From an uncultured Thiotrichales bacterium (GTDB lineage Bacteria > Pseudomonadota > Gammaproteobacteria > CAIRSR01), in contig CAIRSR010000013.1 in NCBI GenBank assembly GCA_903881315.1, positions 1-41,078 on the forward strand: a DNA stretch of 41,078 nucleotides. Reading direction: 5' to 3'. The notes under the pieces were generated by a model that was not told the DNA's origin, did no database searches, and saw only the letters and a program-made list of their open reading frames with translations. Positions within the stretch are counted from its first letter, which is position 1. Each line of letters begins with the position of its first letter. A program made the position numbers and the translations under genes. Shown here one piece after another: positions 34,519 to 41,078 of this stretch.

Positions 34519-35322
34519 TCAGAAGAACCGACCATCAACCGGTGAGGAGGCCGAGGCATAGGCCTTGCGCGGGATGCGACCGGCCAGATAGGCGGCCCGT
34601 CCCGCCTCCACGGCGCGTTTCATCGCCGAAGCCATGAGGATGGGGCTGTCCGCAGAGGCAATGGCGGTATTCATGAGGACGCCATCACAACCGAGTTCCA
34701 TCGCAACGGTAGCATCCGAGGCCGTGCCAACGCCGGCATCCACCACCACCGGCACCTTGGCGTTCTCTACTATCTGACGAATGTTAAAGGGATTGCGTAT
34801 GCCCAACCCCGAGCCAATCGGTGCCGCCAGCGGCATGATCGCAATGCAACCGAGTTCCTCTAGACGCTTTGCCATCAAGACATCATCCGTGGTGTAGACC
34901 ATCACCTCAAACCCTTGTTTGACCAAGATCTCAGCCGCCTTTAGGGTCTCTACTAGGTCAGGATAGAGGGTCTTTTGATCCCCTAATACCTCGAGCTTTA
35001 CTAGGGTATGACCATCCAACAGTTCGCGTGCGAGCCGACAGGTGCGTATCGCGTCCTCGGCTGTGTAGCAACCTGCCGTATTCGGCAGGAGCGTGTAGCG
35101 ATCGGGGGGGAGAATATCTAACAGATTCGGTTGGTTTGGGTCTTGGCCAAGGTTGGTGCGACGCACAGCAACCGTCACAATCTCGGCACCAGCCGCCTCG
35201 GTGGCAAGCCGGGTCTGTTCAAGATCACGGTACTTGCCGGTTCCCGTGAGTAGGCGCGAAGAAAATGTCCGGCCTGCAATCACCAGGGGGTCATCCGCAG
35301 GTACATAGGGCTTATCAGTCAT
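34519..35322 (-). CDS. thiG: Thiazole synthase ThiG
   Basis: A 267-residue ThiG that builds the thiazole phosphate ring of thiamine from deoxyxylulose 5-phosphate, dehydroglycine/iminoacetate and sulfur from ThiS thiocarboxylate. Recognised parts are [14 protein letters not shown] at the start, the Schiff-base Lys in [27 protein letters not shown] and [13 protein letters not shown]. The ATG at 35322 is chosen because GGAG lies nine bases upstream and the protein begins as its family does. It follows thiS by 20 bp. thiH/thiO, thiF and thiE are not present in the window. Confidence 0.95.
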   Translation of the reverse strand: MTDKPYVPADDPLVIAGRTFSSRLLTGTGKYRDLEQTRLATEAAGAEIVTVAVRRTNLGQDPNQPNLLDILPPDRYTLLPNTAGCYTAEDAIRTCRLARELLDGHTLVKLEVLGDQKTLYPDLVETLKAAEILVKQGFEVMVYTTDDVLMAKRLEELGCIAIMPLAAPIGSGLGIRNPFNIRQIVENAKVPVVVDAGVGTASDATVAMELGCDGVLMNTAIASADSPILMASAMKRAVEAGRAAYLAGRIPRKAYASASSPVDGRFF

Positions 35323-35342
35323 AGCAATGCCTCCAAGGTTGT

Positions 35343-35543
35343 TCAACCGCCACCAATGGCGTGAACGATCTCAACGCGGTCATCGGCGCACAAGCGATGG
35401 TTAGGGTAGGTACTGCGCGGCACAACCTCTAGGTTGACCTCAATGGCCAAGCGCCGTCCGCTGAAGCCAAGCGACTCCACCAGTTCGGCGAGACTAACCT
35501 CGTCACGCACCTCTTGTGTCTTTCCATTCAAAAGTATATTCAT
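35343..35543 (-). CDS. thiS: Sulfur carrier protein ThiS
   Basis: A 66-residue ubiquitin-like protein ending in the required Gly-Gly (HAIGGG). It carries sulfur as a C-terminal thiocarboxylate to ThiG. The N terminus [12 protein letters not shown] and the middle [20 protein letters not shown] are typical. The frame extends upstream to 35615, but the ATG at 35543 gives the normal length and has a GAGAGA ribosome site. It sits directly before thiG. The 144-bp leader shows no thiamine-pyrophosphate riboswitch core. Confidence 0.93.
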   Translation of the reverse strand: MNILLNGKTQEVRDEVSLAELVESLGFSGRRLAIEVNLEVVPRSTYPNHRLCADDRVEIVHAIGGG

Positions 35544-35687
35544 GATTCTCTCGCCTAACCCCTGCCCAATCGGCGGAACCCTAACGCACCGCAATACCAG
35601 CGAACCTCTGCGCACAAACCCTGCAGAAACTAACTCAGACGTTCACCGACAACCAGCCGCCACCCTTAACGCCGATCACGCGCCTTG

Positions 35688-36671
35688 CTAAACGGTCGTT
35701 CCTTCTCGAAGCGCCAGTAGAACTTGATCCGGTGTAGGAACCTGACCCGGTGCGCCAAGATTCCGTGCCCAACCCAGTCGGCCTGCCATCACTCCAGTTA
35801 GGCCCGGCTCGGTGTCAGTATAGAGGGCGACGGTAGGACAGCCAAGCGCAGCAGCCAAATGGGTGAGCCCCGTATCGGTGCCGATCACAAACCCCGCCCC
35901 CACCAAGATACCCGCCAATTCACGCAAACGACACCTTGGTAGCACCGCAGCGCACGGTATTACAGCAGCGAGTTCTGCAGCAACCAGGCGCTCTGCCTCG
36001 TTGCCCCACGGCAATACGCACGACCAACCCTGTGCGGCAAGCGTTGCACCAAGGTCTATCCAGTGACCTTTGGGCCAGGTCTTGCTCACCCGACTCGTCG
36101 CATGGAGCAGCACGACATAACGCTCTGGTAGAACATAGTCAACCAGCCGAGGCAAGGACGGGGGGGCAATCCCATACTCGGGTGGCGAGGTCGGCACCTC
36201 GTACCCCAAGGCGCACGCCGCCAGTGCCCGATTCCGCACCACGGCATGTTGTCCCTGCGCCACAGCACAATGCTGGTGGTAGCAGACACTGGCAAGTGGC
36301 TCACGCGCACTCTGCCAATCGAATCCCCACCGCTCACCCCGTGCGAGACAGGCAACCGCAGCACTTTTTATCAGACCCTGGTGATCGAGCACGATATCGT
36401 AATGACTTGCTCGCAAACCCTCGCGAAAGACCGCGAACTCTCGCCACACCATACGCTGCAAAGGATGGTGACGCCAGCGGCGGAGCGCGACGGGTATTAC
36501 CCGCCTCACCTTTGGGTGAAAGACAGGGATGTCGGCAAAGGACTCTTCGGCCACCCAATCTATTTGCAGAGAGGGAACGTGGCGCACCATATCGCTCACC
36601 GCCGGCAGGGTATGCACCAGATCGCCAAGCGAACTGGTCTTGACGATAAGAACCTGTCGGAGAGAGGTCAC
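35688..36671 (-). CDS. waaC: Lipopolysaccharide heptosyltransferase I (WaaC-like)
   Basis: A 327-residue glycosyltransferase of family GT9 that adds the first heptose to Kdo2-lipid A on the inner face of the inner membrane. VLIVKTSSLGDLVHTLPAV at the start is the family signature; IDWVAEESFADIP, LDHQGLIKSA, HATSRVSKTWPKGHW and the nucleotide-sugar site VIGTDTGLTHLAAALGCP follow in order and resemble WaaC more than WaaF. The GTG at 36671 is chosen because it shares GTGA with the lpxB stop (four-base overlap), a coupled arrangement; the frame remains open to 36911. Confidence 0.9.
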   Translation of the reverse strand: MTSLRQVLIVKTSSLGDLVHTLPAVSDMVRHVPSLQIDWVAEESFADIPVFHPKVRRVIPVALRRWRHHPLQRMVWREFAVFREGLRASHYDIVLDHQGLIKSAAVACLARGERWGFDWQSAREPLASVCYHQHCAVAQGQHAVVRNRALAACALGYEVPTSPPEYGIAPPSLPRLVDYVLPERYVVLLHATSRVSKTWPKGHWIDLGATLAAQGWSCVLPWGNEAERLVAAELAAVIPCAAVLPRCRLRELAGILVGAGFVIGTDTGLTHLAAALGCPTVALYTDTEPGLTGVMAGRLGWARNLGAPGQVPTPDQVLLALREGTTV

Positions 36672-37849
36672 GTACGTCCTCGCAATCGCGTCCGCGCCTC
36701 TAGTAATTCCAGGATCGCTTCTGCTGCCTTGCGGCTCGCATCTTGTCGTAACTCCCGATGAATGCGCTGAAATTCTTCGGTCAGCGCCCTCCCCTTCTGT
36801 GGATCTTCCAGATATTCCAACACCGCCTGTCCGAGCGCCTCGGGGGTGGCTGCCCCCTGGATCAATTCCGGCACCACGGGACGACCCGCCAGATGATTGG
36901 GCAGAGAACAATAGGGGACGCGCACCAGGGGTTTGACCAAGGCATAACTAATGGGGGCGAGACGATAGGCCACCACCATCGGTCTGCCGACCAGCAAGGC
37001 CTCAAGGGCGGCAGTGCCCGAGGCCAACAAGACGACATCGGCTGCTGCCATGGCCTCCTGTGCCCGACCGTCGAATACCGCGAGCGTCAACCCCTGACCT
37101 GCTCGTGCGAGCGCTTTTTCCAGTTCTGGGCGCAAGTGGGATGCGGCCAAAGGCAACACAAAGCGCAGGCCTGGCCTGCGTACAGCCAACCACTCCGCCG
37201 CTCGGAGAAAATCGGTAGCAAGAAAGTGCAGCTCGCTTTGGCGACTACCCGGCAGCAACGCCACAAGCTCTCCCGCCTCGGGAATCCCCAGGGCACGACG
37301 GGCCGCAGCACACTCCGACACAAAAGGGATGCTATCGGCGAGGGGGTGGCCGACAAAGCGGGCGGGTACGCCATAGCGCGTGTAGAAATCCGCCTCGAAG
37401 GGAAATAGGGTCAGGATCTGGTCTACGGCGCGGCCAATCTTCTGTACCCGCTGCTCTCGCCACGCCCACACCGAAGGGCTCACGTAATGCACCACCGGAA
37501 CGCCACAGGCCCGCAGACGTTTCTCGAGTGCGAGGTTAAAGTCGGGCGCATCAATCCCGACGAACAGGTCGGGGGGATTGGCGCACCAGCGCTTGCCAAG
37601 GTTCCGCCGTAGACGCAAGAGTTCGGGTAATCGACCCAAGGTCTCGACAATGCCCATGACCGCGAGCCGTTCGCTATCGGCCACTTTGACACAACCCGCC
37701 GCAGCCATCTGTGGCCCGGCGACCCCCTCGTACTGCAGATCGGGACGCAGGCTGCGCAAGGCAGCGATCAAGCTCGCGCCCAAATAATCCCCTGACACCT
37801 CGCCCGCAACCAAGGTAATCCGTGTCGCCGAGCGCCTCAATAGAGTCAC
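36668..37849 (-). CDS. lpxB: Lipid-A-disaccharide synthase
   Basis: A 393-residue LpxB (GT19) that joins UDP-diacylglucosamine and lipid X to form the lipid A disaccharide. Family landmarks are ITLVAGEVSGDYLGASLI at the start, FVGIDAPDFNLAL, VVHYVSPSVWAWREQRVQKI, FVGHPLAD and VALLPGSRQSEL; ASGTAALEALLVGRPMVVAY is the donor site. The likely start is a GTG at 37849, five bases after the gltA stop; the frame is open upstream into gltA. It ends overlapping waaC. In most gammaproteobacteria lpxB sits beside lpxA and fabZ; here it has moved to citrate synthase. Confidence 0.95.
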   Translation of the reverse strand: MTLLRRSATRITLVAGEVSGDYLGASLIAALRSLRPDLQYEGVAGPQMAAAGCVKVADSERLAVMGIVETLGRLPELLRLRRNLGKRWCANPPDLFVGIDAPDFNLALEKRLRACGVPVVHYVSPSVWAWREQRVQKIGRAVDQILTLFPFEADFYTRYGVPARFVGHPLADSIPFVSECAAARRALGIPEAGELVALLPGSRQSELHFLATDFLRAAEWLAVRRPGLRFVLPLAASHLRPELEKALARAGQGLTLAVFDGRAQEAMAAADVVLLASGTAALEALLVGRPMVVAYRLAPISYALVKPLVRVPYCSLPNHLAGRPVVPELIQGAATPEALGQAVLEYLEDPQKGRALTEEFQRIHRELRQDASRKAAEAILELLEARTRLRGRT

Positions 37850-37853
37850 CGGT

Positions 37854-39149
37854 CTAGCGTTCTGCGAGTGGTAGGTAATCGCGTTGCGTCTGACCCACAT
37901 AGATCTGACGTGGACGGCCAATACGCTGGTCGGGCTCGGCCATCATCTCCATCCACTGGGCAATCCAGCCAGCGGTACGCGCCAAAACGAAAATGACCGT
38001 AAACATGCTGGTATCTATACCCAGTGCCTTTAGAATAATCCCCGAATAGAAATCGACGTTAGGATAGAGCTGACGGTTGACAAAGTATTCATCTTCTAGG
38101 GCAATTCGCTCAAGCTCTAATGCGGTCTTGAATAATGGGTTGCCACGGATATCCAGATCGTCAAGGAGATCGTAGCAACTCTTGCGAATAATTCGGGCGC
38201 GCGGATCGTATTGCTTATAGACACGATGACCGAAACCCATCAAACGGAAAGAGTCGTTCTTATCCTTGGCACGGGCAATAAATTGGGGAATGTTTTTCAC
38301 ATCGCCAATCTGCTTTAGCATGTGCAACACTGCCTCATTCGCCCCACCATGGGCAGGCCCCCACAAAGAACTAATCCCCGCCGAGATGGTGGCAAATGGG
38401 TTGACCCGTGAACTACCAGCAAGACGCACGGTAGAGGTACTGGCGTTCTGCTCGTGATCGGCATGGAGGATGAAGATGGTCTCCATGGCCCGCACCATCA
38501 CCGGATTGATCTTGTAGGGTGTCGCGGGTAGGCCAAACATCATCCGCAAGAAATTCTCGATGTAACCGAGAGAGTCGTCTGGATAGATGAACGGCTCGCC
38601 ACGCAAGTATTTATATGCGCCCGCAGCAAGGGTCGGCATCTTCGCGATGAGTCGATAGGCAGAGGTCATGCGACAGGCAGGATCGGCGACATCCATGGCA
38701 TCGGGGTAGAAGGCAGACAAGGCCCCGACCACACCAAGCATGATGGCCATCGGGTGGGCGTCGTGCCTAAAGCCTTGATAAAACTTTAGCACCCCCTCAT
38801 GCACCATCGTGTGGTGGGTGATGATCTCACGGAATCGATCGAGATGGGCGGCGTTCGGCAACTCGCCGGCCAGCAGCAGATAGCTCACCTCGAGAAAGCT
38901 CGAATGATCGGCCAGTTGCTCTATGGGGTAACCACGATACCAGAGCAGTCCCGCATCCCCATCAATGTAGGTAATAGCGCTTCGACAACTCGCCGTCGAC
39001 ATGAATCCCGGGTCGAAGCTTAATAGATCCAATCCCTTATAAAGTTCTCGCACGTCTATGCCGAATGCGCCATGGCTAGAGGCTACCAGCGGCAATTCAA
39101 CATTCTTTCCGGTTCGATTATCAGTCGCTGTGATCGTCTGTTTTTCCAT
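37854..39149 (-). CDS. gltA: Citrate synthase, type II
   Basis: A 431-residue citrate synthase of the hexameric, NADH-regulated type found in Gram-negative bacteria. It condenses acetyl-CoA and oxaloacetate. The N-terminal domain begins [20 protein letters not shown]. Catalytic residues lie in [29 protein letters not shown] and the later Asp-containing [15 protein letters not shown]. The ATG at 39149 is preferred (GGAG six bases upstream); another ATG is adjacent at 39152 and the frame is open to 39188. lpxB starts five bases after its stop. Confidence 0.97.
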   Translation of the reverse strand: MEKQTITATDNRTGKNVELPLVASSHGAFGIDVRELYKGLDLLSFDPGFMSTASCRSAITYIDGDAGLLWYRGYPIEQLADHSSFLEVSYLLLAGELPNAAHLDRFREIITHHTMVHEGVLKFYQGFRHDAHPMAIMLGVVGALSAFYPDAMDVADPACRMTSAYRLIAKMPTLAAGAYKYLRGEPFIYPDDSLGYIENFLRMMFGLPATPYKINPVMVRAMETIFILHADHEQNASTSTVRLAGSSRVNPFATISAGISSLWGPAHGGANEAVLHMLKQIGDVKNIPQFIARAKDKNDSFRLMGFGHRVYKQYDPRARIIRKSCYDLLDDLDIRGNPLFKTALELERIALEDEYFVNRQLYPNVDFYSGIILKALGIDTSMFTVIFVLARTAGWIAQWMEMMAEPDQRIGRPRQIYVGQTQRDYLPLAER

Positions 39150-39308
39150 CATTATCTCCAAACTCGAGCAAGGATCCGAATACCCCACGATCAGGGCCTA
39201 GTTGCGGACAGGGTTAGGAAAAGTCACTAAGGGTCGCGCACCTTGGCGGTGCAACCTTCGAGTGAGCGCTGCATGAGTTGCATGGCATGGGAGCAAGTCG
39301 GCAGCAGA
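39150..39308. other. gltA leader region
   Basis: No gene is seen. A short hairpin, GCACC and GGTGC with a five-base loop, lies at 39238-39252. It could end transcription of the SDR gene, but the T-run after it is distant, so this is weak. Confidence 0.3.
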
Positions 39309-40028
39309 TCACCAGGAGAGAAGCTGCATGTCACGGAAAAATCCACCACTCGGCCCATCATCGGGGAGGGTAGCCAGGCCAACAATCCCGGCGGCACCCT
39401 CTTGCACTGAGCGCTCGGCCTGTTCTGAGCCCATGTCGGTGCGCACCCAACCAGGGCACACCGAGTTGACCTTCACGCCGGTGGCCTGGAGTTCTTCGGC
39501 AAAGATGCGGGTCACCGCATTCAAGGCAGTCTTAGATAAGCGGTAACCTGGGCAGCAGCCATTCATCTCAGCCAACTGGCCCATCCCAGACGAGACATTG
39601 ACTACCCGACCAAACCCATCCATTAACGGGATCAGACGCTGACACAGCAACAGTGGGCCAAAGGTGTTGGTCTCCATGGCCTGGCGCAAGATTGCGATGT
39701 TGGTGTCGAACACACTGGATGAGGCTTCCGTGTTCCACGGCACCGGATCAGGGAAGATACCCGCATTGTTCACCAATATATCCAGACGACCGAATTCTGC
39801 GCGGATGAACTGCGCGAGGACATCAATGGAAGCGCCATCCGTCGCATCCAATGCGTGGAAATAGACCGCGAGCCCTTCCTCCTTGAGCAGACGCACCGCC
39901 TGTTGCCCCTTGCTTGTATCGCGGGAGGTGAGGATCACCTTCAGCCCCTTGTGCGCCAACTGGCGACTGACCTCTAAACCAAGCCCACGGTTGGCTCCGG
40001 TAACCACAGCAAGCTCAAGCTTCGACAT
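39309..40028 (-). CDS. Short-chain dehydrogenase/reductase (carbonyl-reductase-like)
   Basis: A 239-residue classical SDR. The cofactor loop is VVTGANRGLGLEVSR (TGxxxGxG), followed by Arg in LTSRDTS, which favours NADPH. NNAG is in DILVNNAGIFPDP; the catalytic Ser is in VVNVSSGMGQLAE and the YxxxK pair is YRLSK. PGWVRTDMGS closes the cofactor site. The pattern is like eukaryotic carbonyl reductase-type members common in bacteria; substrate unknown. The start has AGAGGAAAGCT upstream. It stands apart from gltA by 160 bp and has a perfect palindrome about 130 bp upstream. Confidence 0.92.
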   Translation of the reverse strand: MSKLELAVVTGANRGLGLEVSRQLAHKGLKVILTSRDTSKGQQAVRLLKEEGLAVYFHALDATDGASIDVLAQFIRAEFGRLDILVNNAGIFPDPVPWNTEASSSVFDTNIAILRQAMETNTFGPLLLCQRLIPLMDGFGRVVNVSSGMGQLAEMNGCCPGYRLSKTALNAVTRIFAEELQATGVKVNSVCPGWVRTDMGSEQAERSVQEGAAGIVGLATLPDDGPSGGFFRDMQLLSW

Positions 40029-40728
40029 AGCTTTCCTCTACCCTATTGATTGATAAGCAGAAACACGGTTTACGACTAAAGAGCTGGCCTTGTTTGGACA
40101 AATCCTTTACGGAACAGGGTAGCCCCGAGTGGACAACGCTCCCCACAAACCCGTCGGCTAACGATCTGGCCAGATCGTGGACACATGACGTAGTGGGCGA
40201 TACGGGTCTCGTGCGGCAACGCTCTCCTGTGACAAGTCTGTGAAGTAAACCACATCTGGTGTCTTGCCGGCAAACGACTGCTGTGACCGACTGCTGCAGT
40301 AGCACCGAAGGAAACACTTCAAGCCGCCACTACTCGACTAAAACCGTATCATGGGCGATAAGGCAGCCTTCTTCGTAATTCATGATGCACGGGAGCCGCG
40401 AGCTATTTCTCGCCAGTGGTGTATGAGAGACTTAGCGGTGGCTTTCCTCGGTGAGGCAAATGGCGCAAGGTCAGAGTCAAAAACCAGAGCAACAAGCAAC
40501 AGCGTAGTCCCAATCCGATGCAAGCACCCTTATTGGAGGCGCGCTTCGGTACGATTTTCACCGAGCGCCCCCTTTGCGATCATGAATCAGGCCCACGCGC
40601 TTGCATACCAAACAAAACCAACCACTTATGGCGATCAAACAGCCCGATAGCCCACCACACCCAAATAGCAAGAAGGCTGGCATTCGCGGCACCCCATCAA
40701 GAGGGGAAGATCAGAGAGGTGACTCGAA
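40029..40728. other. Intergenic stretch upstream of the SDR gene
   Basis: About 700 bp in which I find no supportable gene. The short open frames on both strands have low-complexity or unlikely residue content and no ribosome sites. The only structured element is the palindrome at 40161-40178. It may contain a decayed gene. Confidence 0.45.
40161..40178. promoter_or_regulatory. Perfect 18-bp palindrome upstream of the SDR gene
   Basis: ACGATCTGG is followed at once by its exact reverse complement CCAGATCGT. A gapless nine-base arm is unlikely by chance in this length and looks like a dimeric repressor site, for example of TetR or MarR type. It is 133 bp upstream of the minus-strand SDR start. 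Confidence 0.5.
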
Positions 40729-40952
40729 ATGACCACGGAATGCAATGTCGTGATACCTTTGCCAACACGAAAAGACGCACCGCAAACTAGGGGAATGCCT
40801 CACCGAACGGGTTGAGCAGCGTGGTAAGCTTGCATCTTTACCAGGCATCGTCCGAAAATTGGCGTCAGCGCCTCAACCTGATTGAGGTTTACAATGATGG
40901 GACGTCGCACGAGCGCTTGGCTGTTTCTTATGATTCCGAGGTACTGGTCTAG
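40729..40952 (+). pseudogene. Possible decayed small gene in two frames
   Basis: A 28-codon frame starts at ATG 40729 with GAGG nine bases upstream (MTTECNVVIPLPTRKDAP) and stops at 40813-40815. An overlapping frame, open from 40791, has no good start and ends TAG at 40950-40952; it reads like protein (SENWRQRLNLIEVYNDG, then HERLAVSYDSEVLV). Together they may be one small gene broken by a single frameshift near 40800. No family is recognised. Confidence 0.25.
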
Positions 40953-40980
40953 TTTGATTCCTGCTTCAACCGCATGAATA

Positions 40981-41037
40981 TGCTATACTATTCTCTAAAT
41001 ACATGAATATCAGATATTCTTGGTAATTTTTGTGAGG
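40981..41037 (+). promoter_or_regulatory. Extended -10 promoter with palindromic operator
   Basis: TGCTATACT (40981-40989) is an extended -10 element. A perfect palindrome, GAATATC-A-GATATTC (41005-41019), lies where transcription should begin, and GAGG (41034-41037) is the ribosome site. ATGAATAT occurs at 40974 and again at 41003. The layout suggests a repressor-controlled, possibly autoregulated gene. Confidence 0.5.
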
Positions 41038-41044
41038 TAAATCT

Positions 41045-41078
41045 ATGTTGAGCAGACGCACCTGTCCCAGTTGCAAAT
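41045..41078 (+). CDS. Start of a gene with a Cys-x-x-Cys motif, cut by window edge
   Basis: Only eleven codons are present: MLSRRTCPSCK. The ATG has GAGG seven bases upstream and a promoter-operator before it, so it is a real start. CPSC at residues 7-10 suggests half of a zinc ribbon. Possible identities include a YgiT/MqsA-type antitoxin or another small zinc-finger protein, but the rest of the gene is needed to tell. Confidence 0.55.
   Translation, partial: MLSRRTCPSCK

Noticed and set aside
35544-35687. Possible thiamine riboswitch before thiS.
   Set aside because: The conserved CTGAGA and GATCTGGATAATGCCAGC-type core segments are absent.
35936-36643. 235-codon plus-strand frame opposite waaC.
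   Set aside because: It is antisense to a well-recognised heptosyltransferase and has no ribosome site.
40351-40650. 99-codon plus-strand frame.
   Set aside because: No ribosome site, irregular composition and no recognisable motif; it overlaps equally open shadows.

Overview
The window reads as chromosomal DNA of a flagellated Gram-negative bacterium, most likely a gammaproteobacterium. It carries lipid A and LPS core genes (lpxB, a waaC-type heptosyltransferase), the long forms of PstC and PstA, Tex, PrmA, TrmB, a LeuA resembling the pseudomonad type, and MotA/MotB. No genus can be named from sequence alone. No rRNA, tRNA, CRISPR array or complete insertion sequence was found.

Layout. (1) 1-12231 is an accessory block, all on the minus strand except a few bases of a possible gene tail at the left edge. 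In transcription order: a zinc alcohol dehydrogenase, a 1077-residue ligase-carrier-condensation protein (a one-module NRPS-like enzyme), a 49-residue small protein missed by usual length cut-offs, an unrecognised 546-residue helical protein with its own promoter, a P-type ATPase without the family's CPC metal motif, a DUF2156 protein translationally coupled to it, a metal-ligand-less M24 (creatinase/ectoine hydrolase-like) enzyme, and a GNAT acetyltransferase. A roughly 100-bp MITE-like element with inverted repeats and a TTTA target duplication sits 2 nt past the stop of the 546-residue gene. This block could be an uncharacterised small-molecule pathway. (2) 12492-16833 holds a membrane-anchored response regulator facing tex, then a second GNAT gene. 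(3) 16838-23300 is a Pho-box-preceded pstC-pstA-pstB-phoU operon, with pstS absent and phoR reduced to its membrane and PAS parts. (4) 23402-27509 is a motility segment: PilZ protein and fliW on minus; motA, motB and a membrane-bound methyltransferase on plus. (5) 27557-29924 is leuA divergent from an Lrp-type regulator. (6) 30074-33782 holds a chemoreceptor remnant with a CZB domain, prmA, and a receiver-TPR protein. (7) 33779-40028 is a minus-strand housekeeping run (SDR, gltA, lpxB, waaC, thiS, thiG, trmB, in transcription order). (8) 40029-41044 has no convincing gene but contains a perfect 18-bp palindrome and, at its right end, a promoter-operator leading into a truncated zinc-ribbon gene.

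How they fit. Regions 3 and 4 are the coherent functional units: phosphate uptake with signalling through PstB/PhoU, and flagellar stator plus FliW/PilZ control. The truncated phoR and truncated chemoreceptor show that signalling genes here have been eroded. Region 1 combines acyl/aminoacyl activation and condensation, redox, hydrolysis, acyl transfer and a possible transporter, which is the usual toolkit of a biosynthetic locus; its product cannot be deduced.
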